From contig NZ_JASERL010000013.1 in assembly GCF_030766935.1 (NCBI RefSeq), positions 124,001-188,000 on the forward strand: a stretch of 64,000 bases of DNA, written 5' to 3'. Below the pieces are notes generated by a model. That model saw only the letters and a program-made list of their open reading frames with translations, did not search any database and was not told where the DNA came from. How positions within the stretch are numbered: position 1 is the stretch's first letter; every line of letters starts with the position of its first letter. Shown in pieces: positions 1 to 11,561 of the stretch. Position numbers and translations under genes: made by a program. This stretch comes from Streptomyces sp. KL109B (GTDB lineage: Bacteria > Actinomycetota > Actinomycetes > Streptomycetales > Streptomycetaceae).

Positions 1-1752
1 CGCGTACGCGAGGGCCCAGCGCTCCCCGTGGTCCTCGCACACCTGCCGTACGTCCTCGCACAGCGCCACGGCCTCGGCCAGTTCGCCCTGGAAGGCGAGC
101 GTCATCGCCAGCTCGACCTGGCCCATCAGCACGTTGCTGTTCAGCTCGCCGATCTCCCGGTAGCTGGTCAGCGCCGTGCGCAGCAGGTTCTCGGCGCGCG
201 GCATGTCGTCCGTGACCAGCGCCAGACAGCCGGTGCGGTGCACCGCGTACGCGAGGGCCGTGGCGTCCCCCGTGCGGTCCGCCTCCTCGCGGCACTCCTG
301 CAGCGCGGCGAGCGCGGGCACGGTGTCGCCCTGAAGGATCGCGACGTAGCCGAGCACCCACAGCGCCTTGAGCCGCGCGGCCCCGAACTCCAGGTCGTCG
401 CCGACCAGGCCGAGATCGAGGTCGTCGTCGAACGCGGCGTCGAGGCCGACGCTGCGGTCCAGCCAGTGCCGCCCCTCGGAGAGCCGCCCGCAGCCCGCCC
501 AGTAGAACCACAGCGTGCCCGCCAGGTACTGGCCGAGACGCGTCTCGCCCGGCTCGGTCAGGCAGAACTCAAGGGCCACCCGCAGATTCGGCAGCTCCGC
601 CTCGATCCGCGCGGCCACCTCGCCCTGCCGCGGCGAGAACCAGTCCAGCTCGCACCAGGTCGCCAGGCCCATGTACCAGTCGCGGTGCCTGCGTCGCATC
701 CGGTCGCCGTCGCCCATCGAGTCCAGCCACTCGGCGCCGTACGCGCGCACCGTGTCGAGCATCCGGTAGCGCACCCTGCCCGGCGTCTCCTCGCGGGCCA
801 CCACGGACTGCCCGAGCAGCTCGTCGAGCACGTCGAGGACGTCGTCCGCGTGCAGCCCCCCGCCCCCGCACACGTACTCCGCCGCCTCCAGGTCGAAGGA
901 GCCGGAGAACACCGAGAGGCGCGCCCACAGCAACCGCTCCTGCGGCGTGCACAGTTCATGGCTCCAGCCGATCGTGGTGCGCAGCGTCTGGTGGCGCGGC
1001 AACGCGTCGCGCCCGCCGCCGCGCAGCACCCGGAACCGGTCGTCGAGCCGCTCCATCAGCTGCGCCGGCGAAAGCACCCGCAGCCGCCCGGCCGCGAGCT
1101 CCACCGCGAGCGGCAGACAGTCGAGGCGGCGACACACCTCGAGCACGTCGACCATCGTGTGCCCGTCCAGACGGAACTCGGGCAGCAGCGCGGCCGCCCG
1201 GTCCGCGAACAGCTCCGCCGCGTCCGTCGGCGTCAGCGGCGCCAGCGGGAACACCCGCTCGCCCTCGACGGCGAGCGGCCTGCGGCCCACCGCGATCACC
1301 CGCAGCCCCGGCGCCGCGCGCAGCAGATCCCGTACGAGCGAGGCGCACGCGTCGACGAGGTGCTCGAAGCCGTCGAGTACGAGGACGAGCCTGCGCTCGG
1401 CGAGATGGTCCACCAGGACCTGGCGGGGCGGGCGCGTGGTGTGGTCGGTGAGACCGAGCGCCTCGGCCAGCGTGTACTCGACGAGTTCCGGCAGCCGCAC
1501 GCTCGCGAGCTCCACCCGCCACACCCCGTCGGGACACAGGGGAGCGGGGATGCCGGCGGCGGCGCGGGCGGCGAAGCGGGACTTGCCGACGCCGCCGACA
1601 CCGGTGACGGTGACGAGACGACCGGCCTCCAGCGCCGTGGCCAGGTCGGTGAGTTCGGCGGCGCGGCCGACGAAACGGTTCAGTTCGTGGGGGAGGTTGC
1701 CGGGCTGTGGGGGACCGGTGGGGACATCTGTGGGGCGCGAAGTGCGTCGCAT
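1..1752 (-). CDS. NB-ARC/TPR ATPase-type transcriptional regulator (3' end outside window)
   Basis: The reverse-strand frame starts at ATG 1752 (MRRTSRPTDVPTG) and stays open to the window edge, so only the N-terminal 584 residues are present. It opens with FVGRAAEL, the usual lead-in to an NB-ARC module, then a Walker A (GVGGVGKSRFA), a Walker B-like LVLVLDGFEHL and the VIAVGRRPLAV sensor region. Helical TPR-like sequence follows (WYMGLATWCELDW, ALWVLGYVAILQGD). The architecture matches AfsR/LuxR-type ATP-dependent regulators. No DNA-binding domain precedes the ATPase, so a C-terminal HTH, if any, lies outside the window. The family normally senses a ligand through the TPRs and oligomerises on ATP; the target is unknown. 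It diverges from the DUF948 gene with 192 bp between. Confidence 0.8.
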   Translation of the reverse strand, partial: MRRTSRPTDVPTGPPQPGNLPHELNRFVGRAAELTDLATALEAGRLVTVTGVGGVGKSRFAARAAAGIPAPLCPDGVWRVELASVRLPELVEYTLAEALGLTDHTTRPPRQVLVDHLAERRLVLVLDGFEHLVDACASLVRDLLRAAPGLRVIAVGRRPLAVEGERVFPLAPLTPTDAAELFADRAAALLPEFRLDGHTMVDVLEVCRRLDCLPLAVELAAGRLRVLSPAQLMERLDDRFRVLRGGGRDALPRHQTLRTTIGWSHELCTPQERLLWARLSVFSGSFDLEAAEYVCGGGGLHADDVLDVLDELLGQSVVAREETPGRVRYRMLDTVRAYGAEWLDSMGDGDRMRRRHRDWYMGLATWCELDWFSPRQGEVAARIEAELPNLRVALEFCLTEPGETRLGQYLAGTLWFYWAGCGRLSEGRHWLDRSVGLDAAFDDDLDLGLVGDDLEFGAARLKALWVLGYVAILQGDTVPALAALQECREEADRTGDATALAYAVHRTGCLALVTDDMPRAENLLRTALTSYREIGELNSNVLMGQVELAMTLAFQGELAEAVALCEDVRQVCEDHGERWALAYA

Positions 1753-1944
1753 GGGGCACAGAGCGTACTCAGGCGTACGCGGTCCGTACAATCACTGTCC
1801 GGAATGTCCGCCGTCGCGGAACGGAATGCGGTACGGAGCGTGGGGCCGGGCGCGATAGGCTCGGGGGACGACTTTTTCGATGTTCGGCAGCTGTGCGTTC
1901 GTACGGCTACAGAGGCTTCGTGCAGAGCTAGGGAGCGGTGCCAA

Positions 1945-2391
1945 GTGTCCGGTGGAGAGGTTGCCGGGATCCTGGTGGCTGTCTTCTGGGCGATTCTGGT
2001 CTCCTTCCTCGCGGTGGCGCTCGTGAGGCTGGCCCAGACGCTCAGGGCGACCACCAAGCTGGTCGCGGACGTGACCGAACAGGCCGTCCCACTGCTCGCA
2101 GACGCCTCCGCCGCGGTGCGCTCCGCGCAGACCCAGATCGACCGCGTCGACTCGATCGCCTCGGACGTCCAGGAAGTCACGTCGAACGCGTCGGCGCTCT
2201 CCTCCACCGTGGCCTCCACCTTCGGCGGCCCGCTGGTCAAGGTCGCCGCGTTCGGCTACGGCGTGCGCCGTGCCATCGGCGGCCGGGGCAAGGACGCGCC
2301 AGCCAAGCCGTCGCGCCGTACCGTGATCGTGGGCCGCACGCTCCCCGAGGCGCGGCGCGCCAAGAAGGCCAACCGGAACAAGAGGGACTGA
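1945..2391 (+). CDS. DUF948 membrane protein
   Basis: A 148-aa protein starting at GTG 1945 (MSGGEVAGILVAVFWAI), with a GGGAGCGG Shine-Dalgarno about 8 nt upstream. One transmembrane helix (about residues 7-28) precedes an amphipathic, probably coiled-coil stretch (LVADVTEQAVPLLADASAAV) and a basic tail ending KKANRNKRD. This is the DUF948 arrangement, conserved upstream of alaS in actinobacteria; its function is not known. Only 8 bp separate it from the next small membrane protein and the set reads straight into alaS, so one transcript is likely. A much longer open frame reading through this gene from base 28 is antisense to the NB-ARC regulator and is not its start. Confidence 0.85.
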   Translation: MSGGEVAGILVAVFWAILVSFLAVALVRLAQTLRATTKLVADVTEQAVPLLADASAAVRSAQTQIDRVDSIASDVQEVTSNASALSSTVASTFGGPLVKVAAFGYGVRRAIGGRGKDAPAKPSRRTVIVGRTLPEARRAKKANRNKRD

Positions 2392-2399
2392 CCGCAGAC

Positions 2400-2765
2400 A
2401 TGTTCCGCCGTACGTTCTGGTTCACCGCGGGCGCAGCCGCCGGCGTCTGGGCCACCACCAAGGTCAACCGCAAGATCAAGCAGCTGACTCCCGAGTCGCT
2501 GGCCGCGCAGGCCGCCAACAAGGCGGTCGAGGCGGGCCACAGGCTCAAGGACTTCGCGCTGGACGTCCGCGACAACATGGCGGAGCGCGAGGCCGAACTC
2601 GGCGACGCCCTGGGCATCAACGAGCAACCGGATCCCGCGGAGCTGCCGCAGCGCCGCTTCGCGGTCATCCAGAACACCTTCACCACGAAGGCCGTACACA
2701 CCAAGCAACCCAAGTACCTCGAGAACAACAGGTACTCGATCAACAATCGGAATGAGGACCACTGA
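2400..2765 (+). CDS. DUF6167-like small membrane protein
   Basis: A 121-aa protein from ATG 2400 ([20 protein letters not shown]) with an N-terminal hydrophobic segment, then an Ala- and charge-rich amphipathic region ([19 protein letters not shown]) and an Asn-rich tail ([13 protein letters not shown]). It resembles the streptomycete hypothetical family DUF6167 found between the DUF948 gene and alaS. Its TGA overlaps the alaS ATG (2765), so translation of the two is likely coupled. Function is unknown; co-occurrence with DUF948 suggests a two-protein membrane-associated function. Confidence 0.82.
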   Translation: MFRRTFWFTAGAAAGVWATTKVNRKIKQLTPESLAAQAANKAVEAGHRLKDFALDVRDNMAEREAELGDALGINEQPDPAELPQRRFAVIQNTFTTKAVHTKQPKYLENNRYSINNRNEDH

Positions 2766-5437
2766 TGGAGTCGGCTGAAATCCGTCGCCGCTGGCTGAGC
2801 TTCTTCGAGGAGCGTGGCCACAAGGTCGTGCCCTCGGCGTCGCTCATCGCGGACGACCCGACTCTGCTGCTCGTCCCGGCAGGCATGGTCCCGTTCAAGC
2901 CGTACTTCCTCGGCGAGGTCAAGCCGCCCGCGCCGCGCGCCACCTCGGTGCAGAAGTGCGTGCGCACGCCGGACATCGAAGAGGTCGGCAAGACGACCCG
3001 GCACGGCACGTTCTTCCAGATGTGCGGCAACTTCTCCTTCGGCGACTACTTCAAGGAAGGCGCCATCAAGTACGCCTGGGAGCTGCTCACCACGCCCCAG
3101 GACAAGGGTGGTTACGGCCTGGAGCCGGAGAAGCTCTGGGTCACCGTCTACCTCGACGACGACGAGGCCGAGCGCATCTGGCACGAGGTCGTCGGCGTAC
3201 CGAAGGAGCGCATCCAGCGCCTCGGCAAGGCGGACAACTACTGGTCGATGGGCGTGCCCGGTCCCTGCGGCCCGTGCTCCGAGATCAATTACGACCGCGG
3301 CCCCGAGTTCGGCGAAGAGGGCGGTCCTGCCGTCAACGACGAGCGCTACGTGGAGATCTGGAACCTGGTCTTCATGCAGTACGAGCGCGGTCCTGGCACC
3401 GGCAAGGACGACTTCGAGATCCTCGGCGACCTGCCCTCGCAGAACATCGACACGGGTCTCGGCCTCGAGCGCCTCGCGATGATCCTGCAGGGCGTACAGA
3501 ACATGTACGAGACGGACACCCTGCGCGTCGTCATCGACAAGGCCACCGAGCTGACCGGCGTCGCGTACGGCGACAAGCACGACTCGGACGTCTCGCTGCG
3601 CGTCGTCGCCGACCACATGCGTACGTCGACGATGCTCATCGGCGACGGCGTCACGCCCGGCAACGAGGGCCGCGGCTACGTGCTGCGCCGCATCATGCGC
3701 CGCGCCGTCCGCAACATGCGCATCCTCGGTGCCACGGGCCCGGTCGTGCAGGAGCTGCTCGACGTCGTGATCGACACGATGGGGCAGCAGTACCCGGAGC
3801 TGATCACCGACCGCAAGCGCATCGAGCAGGTCGCGCTCGCCGAGGAGGCCGCGTTCCTCAAGGCCCTCAAGGGCGGCACGAACATCCTGGACACCGCCGT
3901 CACCGAGACGAAGGCCGCCGGCAAGACGGTCCTCGCCGGCGACAAGGCGTTCCTGCTGCACGACACGTGGGGCTTCCCGATCGACCTCACCCTGGAGATG
4001 GCCGCCGAGCAGGGCCTGTCCGTGGACGAGGACGGCTTCCGGCGCCTGATGAAGGAGCAGCGCGAGCGCGCCAAGGCGGACGCGCAGGCCAAGAAGACGG
4101 GCCACGCGAACGTCGGCGCGTACCGCGAGATCGCGGACGCCGCCGGAGCCACGGACTTCATCGGCTACTCGTCGACCGAGGGCGAGTCGAAGGTCGTCGG
4201 CCTGCTCGTCAACGGCGTCTCCTCCCCGGCCGCCACCGAGGGCGACGAGGTCGAGGTCGTGCTCGACCGCACCCCGTTCTACGCCGAGGGCGGCGGCCAG
4301 ATCGGCGACACCGGGCGCATCAAGCTGGACAACGGCGCGGTCATCGAGATCCGCGACTGCCAGAAGCCGGTCCCGGGCGTCTACGTGCACAAGGGCGTCG
4401 TCCAGGTCGGCGAGGTCACCGTGGGTGCCCCGGCGCAGGCCGTCATCGACGTGACCCGGCGCCGCGCCATCGCCCGCGCGCACTCCGCCACGCACCTCAC
4501 GCACCAGGCGCTGCGCGACGCGCTCGGCCCGACGGCGGCGCAGGCCGGTTCCGAGAACCAGCCGGGCCGCTTCCGCTTCGACTTCGGTTCCCCGTCCGCC
4601 GTTCCGACGGCCGTCATGACCGACGTAGAGCAGAAGATCAACGAGGTCCTGGCGCGCGAACTCGACGTGCACGCCGAGGTCATGTCGATCGACGACGCCA
4701 AGAAGCAGGGCGCCATCGCCGAGTTCGGCGAGAAGTACGGCGAGCGCGTCCGCGTCGTGACCATGGGCGACTTCTCCAAGGAGCTGTGCGGCGGCACCCA
4801 CGTGCACAACACCGCCCAGCTCGGCCTGGTGAAGCTGCTCGGCGAGTCGTCGATCGGCTCCGGCGTGCGCCGCATCGAGGCCCTCGTCGGCGTCGACGCG
4901 TACAGCTTCCTCGCCAAGGAGCACACGGTCGTCGCCCAGCTCCAGGAGCTGATCAAGGGCCGCTCCGAGGAGCTGCCGGAGAAGGTCTCCGCGATGCTCG
5001 GCAAGCTCAAGGACGCCGAGAAGGAGATCGAGAAGTTCCGCGCGGAGAAGGTCCTCCAGGCCGCCGCCGGTCTCGCCGAAGGCGCCAAGGACGTACGTGG
5101 CGTCGCCGTCGTCACAGGACAGGTCCCGGACGGCACCTCCGCCGACGACCTGCGCAAGCTGGTCCTCGACGTCCGTGGCCGCATCCAGGGCGGCCGCGCC
5201 GCGGTCGTCTCCCTCTTCACCACGGTCAACGGCAAGCCGCTCACGGTCATCGCCACCAACGACGCCGCCCGCGACCGCGGCCTCAAGGCCGGCGACCTGG
5301 TCCGTACGGCCGCGAAGACCCTCGGCGGCGGTGGCGGCGGCAAGCCGGACGTCGCGCAGGGCGGCGGCCAGAACCCGGCCGCGATCGGCGACGCCATCGA
5401 CGCCGTCGAGCGCCTCGTCGCGGAGACCGCGAACTGA
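2765..5437 (+). CDS. alaS: alanine--tRNA ligase
   Basis: An 890-aa cytoplasmic class II synthetase that charges tRNA-Ala. The N-terminal catalytic domain begins [19 protein letters not shown] and contains the family's [16 protein letters not shown] and [20 protein letters not shown] blocks. The editing domain carries the zinc-ligand pairs HSATH (about residues 573-577) and CGGTH (about 675-679). A coiled-coil and C-Ala domain with the Gly-rich [15 protein letters not shown] end follow. Length and architecture are normal and nothing looks degenerate. The start overlaps the upstream stop by one base, and the stop overlaps the ruvX ATG (5437), placing it inside a translationally coupled operon. 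Confidence 0.98.
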   Translation: MESAEIRRRWLSFFEERGHKVVPSASLIADDPTLLLVPAGMVPFKPYFLGEVKPPAPRATSVQKCVRTPDIEEVGKTTRHGTFFQMCGNFSFGDYFKEGAIKYAWELLTTPQDKGGYGLEPEKLWVTVYLDDDEAERIWHEVVGVPKERIQRLGKADNYWSMGVPGPCGPCSEINYDRGPEFGEEGGPAVNDERYVEIWNLVFMQYERGPGTGKDDFEILGDLPSQNIDTGLGLERLAMILQGVQNMYETDTLRVVIDKATELTGVAYGDKHDSDVSLRVVADHMRTSTMLIGDGVTPGNEGRGYVLRRIMRRAVRNMRILGATGPVVQELLDVVIDTMGQQYPELITDRKRIEQVALAEEAAFLKALKGGTNILDTAVTETKAAGKTVLAGDKAFLLHDTWGFPIDLTLEMAAEQGLSVDEDGFRRLMKEQRERAKADAQAKKTGHANVGAYREIADAAGATDFIGYSSTEGESKVVGLLVNGVSSPAATEGDEVEVVLDRTPFYAEGGGQIGDTGRIKLDNGAVIEIRDCQKPVPGVYVHKGVVQVGEVTVGAPAQAVIDVTRRRAIARAHSATHLTHQALRDALGPTAAQAGSENQPGRFRFDFGSPSAVPTAVMTDVEQKINEVLARELDVHAEVMSIDDAKKQGAIAEFGEKYGERVRVVTMGDFSKELCGGTHVHNTAQLGLVKLLGESSIGSGVRRIEALVGVDAYSFLAKEHTVVAQLQELIKGRSEELPEKVSAMLGKLKDAEKEIEKFRAEKVLQAAAGLAEGAKDVRGVAVVTGQVPDGTSADDLRKLVLDVRGRIQGGRAAVVSLFTTVNGKPLTVIATNDAARDRGLKAGDLVRTAAKTLGGGGGGKPDVAQGGGQNPAAIGDAIDAVERLVAETAN

Positions 5438-5901
5438 TGCGCCGAGGCCGCCGGTTGGCGATCGACGTGGGGGACGCCCGGATCGGGGTCGCGTCCTGCG
5501 ACCCCGACGGGATCCTCGCGACTCCGGTGGAGACCGTGCCGGGACGCGACGTCCCGGCCGCCCACCGGCGCCTGAAGCAGATCGTCGAGGAGTACGAGCC
5601 GATCGAGATCGTCGTCGGACTCCCTCGCTCCCTGAAGGGCGGCGAGGGTCCCGCGGCCGCCAAGGTGCGCGGTTTCGCGCACGAACTCGCCCGGGGCGTG
5701 GCACCCGTTCCAGTGAGATTGCTGGACGAGAGGATGACCACAGTGACGGCCAGTCAGGGGCTGCGCGCCAGCGGCGTTAAGTCCAAAAAGGGCCGCTCTG
5801 TCATCGACCAGGCGGCCGCCGTCATCATCCTTCAGCAGGCCCTGGAGTCCGAACGGGCGTCAGGTAAAGCTCCCGGCGAGGGCGTCGAAGTGGTCATCTG
5901 A
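5437..5901 (+). CDS. ruvX: Holliday junction resolvase-like RuvX/YqgF
   Basis: A 154-aa RNase H-fold nuclease of the YqgF/RuvX family, implicated in Holliday-junction resolution and 16S rRNA 5' processing. The sequence shows the N-terminal catalytic Asp motif LAIDVGDARIGVA, the central IEIVVGLPRSLKG, LLDERMTTVTA with its conserved Glu-Arg, and the C-terminal acid in VIDQAAAVIILQ. Its ATG overlaps the alaS TGA. It lies upstream of mltG in the standard actinobacterial order ruvX-mltG-aroE. Confidence 0.95.
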   Translation: MRRGRRLAIDVGDARIGVASCDPDGILATPVETVPGRDVPAAHRRLKQIVEEYEPIEIVVGLPRSLKGGEGPAAAKVRGFAHELARGVAPVPVRLLDERMTTVTASQGLRASGVKSKKGRSVIDQAAAVIILQQALESERASGKAPGEGVEVVI

Positions 5902-5980
5902 TCGCGATACGGTAACGTTCCGCGCGACCGGCGGTGTTCGAATAGCCGCCGCACAGCATCAAGAGGCGGAACGGTTGCCC

Positions 5981-6023
5981 TTTCTGATCGGGAGTACCTG
6001 ATCAGGTCTTTCTGATCGGAGAG
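5981..6023 (+). promoter_or_regulatory. Palindrome flanked by direct repeats upstream of mltG
   Basis: The 156-bp ruvX-mltG gap contains the perfect 12-bp palindrome ACCTGATCAGGT (5996-6007). It is bracketed by two direct copies of TTTCTGATCGG (from 5981 and from 6009). The arrangement looks like an operator or multi-site regulatory element 35-75 bp before the mltG start. No known regulator consensus is recognised. Confidence 0.4.
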
Positions 6024-6057
6024 CGGCCCACCCCGCCTCGCGGCTTGTAGGGGACCG

Positions 6058-7701
6058 ATGACTGAGTATGGCCGGGGCCAAGGCTCCGAACCGTGGCATC
6101 CCGCGGACCCGCTGTACGGGGACCAGGGATGGGGGCAGCAGGCCGGACACGGCCAGGCCGCCTACGGAGGCCAGGGGCAGTACGACCCGCAGCAGGCATA
6201 CGGCGGTGACTGGGACACCGGTCAGCAGGGCTACGGCCAGGGGTCCGGTTACGGCCAGGACCCCGGCTACGGACAGCAGGCGTACGGCGGCGGCCAGGGT
6301 CACGGCCAGGGGCAGGGCGGCGGCTGGGACTGGGACGCCGGTTCGAGCGGCCAGTCCCCGTACGGCGCCGACCCCGCCGACCCGTACGGCACCGGTCAGC
6401 ACGCCGCGTACAACGCCGAGGAGCCGGACTACTACAACACCCCCGGCGCCTACCCGCCGCCACAGCCGCCGGGCCGGCGCAGCGCGCCCGAGCCCGACAC
6501 CGGCTGGGACGCGGGCCCCGACCAGGGCGAGGAAGCGTTCTTCAACGGCGGCGGTGACGACGAGGACGACTACGACGAGGGCCGTGGCGGGCGCCGCGGA
6601 CGCGGCGGCAAGAAGCCGAAGAAGCGGCGCAGCGGCTGTGCCTGCCTGGTCCTGACCGTGATCTTCGCGGCCGGTGTCGGCGGCGTCGGCTACTTCGGCT
6701 ACCAGTTCTACCAGGACCGTTTCGGCGCGGCCCCGGACTACGCGGGCGACGGCAACGGCGAGCAGGTCACCGTCATCATCCCGAAGGGGTCCGGCGGCTA
6801 CACCATCGGGCAGAAGCTCAAGGACGCCGGCGTCGTGCAGAGCGTCGACGCCTTCGTCGCCGCGCAGTCGGCCGACCCGAAGGGCAAGTCGATCCAGGAC
6901 GGCGCGTACGTCATGGAGAAGCAGATGTCCGCCGCGAGCGCGGTCGACATGCTGCTCAGCCCGACGGCCCGCGCCAACCTCGCGATCCCCGAAGGCTCCC
7001 GCAACGCGGCCGTCTACGCGAAGATCGACAAGAAGCTGAAGGTCGCCAAGGGCACCACGGCCAAGGTCGCGAAGCAGGACTACAAGGACCTCGGTCTGCC
7101 CGACTGGGCGCTCGACCGGCGTGGTGTGAAGGACCCGCTGGAGGGCTTCCTCTACCCGTCGAGCTACGCGGCCGCCAAGGGCATGAAGCCCGAGGACGTC
7201 CTGAAGGACATGGTGGCGCGGGCCAACGACAGGTACGAGAAGCTCGACCTCGAGGGCGAGGCCAAGAAGCTCAAGCTCGACAACCCGTGGCAGGTGCTCA
7301 CCGTCGCGAGCCTCGTGCAGGCCGAGGGCAAGACGCACGACGACTTCCGGAAGATGGCCGAGGTCGTCTACAACCGCCTCAAGTCGACGAACACGGAGAC
7401 CAACCAACTCCTGCAGTTCGACTCGACGTTCAATTACCTCAAGGGCCAGAGCAACATCAACATCGGCGAGTCCGAGATCAACAGCAACAAGGACCCGTAC
7501 AACACCTACACGCGCAAGGGCCTGCCGCCGGGCCCGATCGGCAACCCCGGCGACGTGGCCCTCGCCGCGACGCTCGACCCGACGCACGACGGCTGGATCT
7601 ACTTCGTGGCCACGGACGGCATGCACAAGACCGAGTTCGCGAAGACCGGCGCCGAGTTCGAGAGGTTGAAGGACAAGTTCAATGCCAGCCAAAGCAACTG
7701 A
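6058..7701 (+). CDS. mltG: endolytic peptidoglycan transglycosylase MltG
   Basis: A 547-aa protein starting MTEYGRGQGSEPWHPADPLY. The first ~190 residues are a cytoplasmic low-complexity region rich in Gly, Gln, Tyr and Asp (repeated GYGQ and YGG motifs), followed by a basic KKPKKRRSG stretch, one transmembrane helix (about 193-215) and an extracellular YceG/MltG domain. The catalytic Glu is probably in LTVASLVQAEGKTHDDF, followed by the family motif AEVVYNRL and the PYNTYTRKGLPPGPIGNPG segment. MltG cleaves nascent glycan strands and sets their length. The long disordered N-terminus is typical of streptomycetes. Its 3' end overlaps aroE by 20 nt. Confidence 0.95.
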   Translation: MTEYGRGQGSEPWHPADPLYGDQGWGQQAGHGQAAYGGQGQYDPQQAYGGDWDTGQQGYGQGSGYGQDPGYGQQAYGGGQGHGQGQGGGWDWDAGSSGQSPYGADPADPYGTGQHAAYNAEEPDYYNTPGAYPPPQPPGRRSAPEPDTGWDAGPDQGEEAFFNGGGDDEDDYDEGRGGRRGRGGKKPKKRRSGCACLVLTVIFAAGVGGVGYFGYQFYQDRFGAAPDYAGDGNGEQVTVIIPKGSGGYTIGQKLKDAGVVQSVDAFVAAQSADPKGKSIQDGAYVMEKQMSAASAVDMLLSPTARANLAIPEGSRNAAVYAKIDKKLKVAKGTTAKVAKQDYKDLGLPDWALDRRGVKDPLEGFLYPSSYAAAKGMKPEDVLKDMVARANDRYEKLDLEGEAKKLKLDNPWQVLTVASLVQAEGKTHDDFRKMAEVVYNRLKSTNTETNQLLQFDSTFNYLKGQSNINIGESEINSNKDPYNTYTRKGLPPGPIGNPGDVALAATLDPTHDGWIYFVATDGMHKTEFAKTGAEFERLKDKFNASQSN

Positions 7702-8515
7702 CGTACGCAGGGCGGCAGTTCTCGGGTCGCCCATCGCCCACTCGCTCTCGCCGCAGCTGCACATCGCGGCGTACAAGGCGCTCGGCCTGGACGACTGGCG
7801 GTACGACCGGTTCGAGACCGACGAGGCGGCGCTGCCCGCCTTCCTCTCCGGACTCGGGCCCGAGTGGGCTGGCCTCTCGCTGACGATGCCGCTGAAGCGG
7901 GCGGTGATCCCGCTGCTGGACGAGATCACCGAGACCGCGCGGTCCGTGGAGGCCGTGAACACGGTCGTCCTCACCGGCGACGGCCGCAAGGTCGGCGACA
8001 ACACCGACATCCCGGGCATCGTGGCCGCGCTGCACGAACGCGGCGTGGAGAAGGTCGAGTCGGCGGCGATCCTCGGCGCGGGCGCCACCGCGTCCTCCGC
8101 GCTCGCCGCGCTGTCCCGGATCTGCACCGGCGAGGTCGTCACGTACGTACGCAGTGAACAGCGCGCCGAAGAGATGCGCGGCTGGGGCGAGCGCCTTGGC
8201 GTGCGGGTGCGGGCCGCCGACTGGGCGGACGCGGCCGGTGCCTTCGAGGCGCCCCTCGTCGTCGCCACGACGCCGAAGGGCGGCACGGACCACCTGGTGG
8301 AGGCGGTGCCGGAGGGTGTCGGAACGCTCTTCGACGTGCTCTACGATCCGTGGCCCACGCCGCTGGCGGCCGCTTGGGAGCGCAGCGGCGGAGCGGTGGT
8401 CAGCGGGCTCGACCTCCTCGTTCACCAGGCGGTCTTCCAGTTCGAGCAGTTCACCGGCGAGACGCGTCCGGTGCTCGCCGCGATGCGCGAGGCGGGCGTG
8501 AAGGCGCTCGGCTGA
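7682..8515 (+). CDS. aroE: shikimate dehydrogenase
   Basis: A 277-aa enzyme reducing 3-dehydroshikimate to shikimate with NADPH. It shows the substrate motif GSPIAHSLSPQLH, the catalytic Lys in LSLTMPLKRAVI, the NTDIPGIV motif with the conserved Asp, and a Rossmann loop AAILGAGATASSALA. ATG 7682 lies inside the end of mltG, implying coupled translation. It opens the shikimate run aroE-aroC-aroK-aroB. Length and residues are normal. Confidence 0.95.
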   Translation: MPAKATDVRRAAVLGSPIAHSLSPQLHIAAYKALGLDDWRYDRFETDEAALPAFLSGLGPEWAGLSLTMPLKRAVIPLLDEITETARSVEAVNTVVLTGDGRKVGDNTDIPGIVAALHERGVEKVESAAILGAGATASSALAALSRICTGEVVTYVRSEQRAEEMRGWGERLGVRVRAADWADAAGAFEAPLVVATTPKGGTDHLVEAVPEGVGTLFDVLYDPWPTPLAAAWERSGGAVVSGLDLLVHQAVFQFEQFTGETRPVLAAMREAGVKALG

Positions 8516-8633
8516 CCCTCGGCGTGTGGCTCGTGTCTCATGCGTGGTCCGCACCCCGGACACCGGAAACGTCGGGCTCCGTGGACGTGGGAGGATCGTT
8601 CCCATACACATGGCGCGAGCATGAGGAGCACCG

Positions 8634-9814
8634 TTGAGCAGGTTGCGCTGGCTGACCGCGGGAGAGTCGCACGGCCCCGCACTCGTAGCGACGCTGGAGG
8701 GACTTCCCGCCGGCGTTCCGATCACCACGGAGATGGTGGCGGACCACCTGGCACGGCGGCGCCTCGGCTATGGCCGCGGCGCGCGGATGAAATTCGAGCG
8801 CGACGAGGTCACGTTCCTGGGCGGTGTCCGGCACGGCCTGACCCTCGGCTCCCCGGTCGCCGTCATGGTCGGCAACACCGAGTGGCCCAAGTGGGAAAAG
8901 GTCATGTCCGGTGACCCGGTCGACCCGGAGATCCTCAAGGACATGGCGCGCAACGCGCCGCTGACCCGCCCCCGCCCCGGCCACGCCGACCTCGCCGGCA
9001 TGCAGAAGTACGGCTTCGACGAGGCACGCCCGATCCTGGAGCGCGCCTCCGCCCGCGAGACGGCCGCCCGGGTCGCGCTCGGCGCGGTCGCCCGCTCGTA
9101 CCTCAAGGAGACGGCCGGGATCGAGATCGTCTCGCACGTCGTCGAGCTGTGCTCGGTCAAGGCGCCGCAGGGCGTCTACCCGACCCCGGCCGACGTCGAG
9201 AAGCTGGACGCCGACCCGCTGCGCTGCCTCGACGCCGACGCGTCGAAGCAGATGGTGGCCGAGGTCGACCAGGCCCACAAGGACGGCGACACCCTCGGCG
9301 GCGTCGTCGAGGTCCTCGCCTACGACGTGCCGGTGGGCCTCGGCTCGCACGTCCACTGGGACCGCAAGCTCGACGCCCGCCTCGCCGGTGCGCTCATGGG
9401 CATCCAGGCCATCAAGGGCGTCGAGGTCGGCGACGGCTTCGACCTCGCGCGCGTGCCCGGCTCCAAGGCGCACGACGAGATCGTGAAGACGGACGACGGC
9501 ATCCGCCGCGTCTCCGGCCGCTCGGGCGGCACCGAGGGCGGCCTCACCACCGGTGAGCTGCTGCGGGTGCGCGCCGCGATGAAGCCGATCGCGACGGTGC
9601 CGCGCGCCCTGCAGACCGTGGACGTCGCCACGGGCGAGGCCACGCAGGCCCACCACCAGCGCTCCGACGTCTCCGCCGTGCCGGCCGCCGGCATCGTCGC
9701 CGAGGCCATGGTCGCGCTCGTCCTCGCGGACGCGGTGGCGGAGAAGTTCGGCGGCGACAGCGTGCCGGAGACCCGGCGCAACGTCGAGTCGTACCTCGAC
9801 AACCTCCAGATCCG

Positions 9815-9818
<4 letters not shown>
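8634..9818 (+). CDS. aroC: chorismate synthase
   Basis: A 394-aa FMN-dependent enzyme converting EPSP to chorismate. The TTG start (8634) is supported by GAGGAG (8623-8628) and by the conserved N-terminus [19 protein letters not shown]. Family signatures include [20 protein letters not shown], the [17 protein letters not shown] block and the C-terminal [18 protein letters not shown]. The stop overlaps the aroK GTG. The 118-bp gap before it has no clear terminator, so readthrough from aroE is plausible. Confidence 0.97.
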
Positions 9819-11427
<1,609 letters not shown>

Positions 11428-11561
11428 TCCGGTCCGTTCATGTTCGGGCACGTCGGGACCTCCCCGGCCGTTCACACAACGGCGGCCGGGGACGGTACCG
11501 TTCGGTAGCGCCCCGTTCGCCGGCGCCCAAGTAACCGTCGTACGGGATGGAGTGGCACCGG

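Noticed and set aside
28-2391. A 787-codon open frame on the + strand
   Set aside because: Its first ~1900 bases are antisense to the NB-ARC regulator; only the final 148 codons, starting at GTG 1945, form a real gene (DUF948).
2237-5704. A 1155-codon open frame antisense to alaS
   Set aside because: Composition is Arg/Ala/Asp-rich junk typical of shadows in high-GC DNA; alaS on the other strand has intact motifs.
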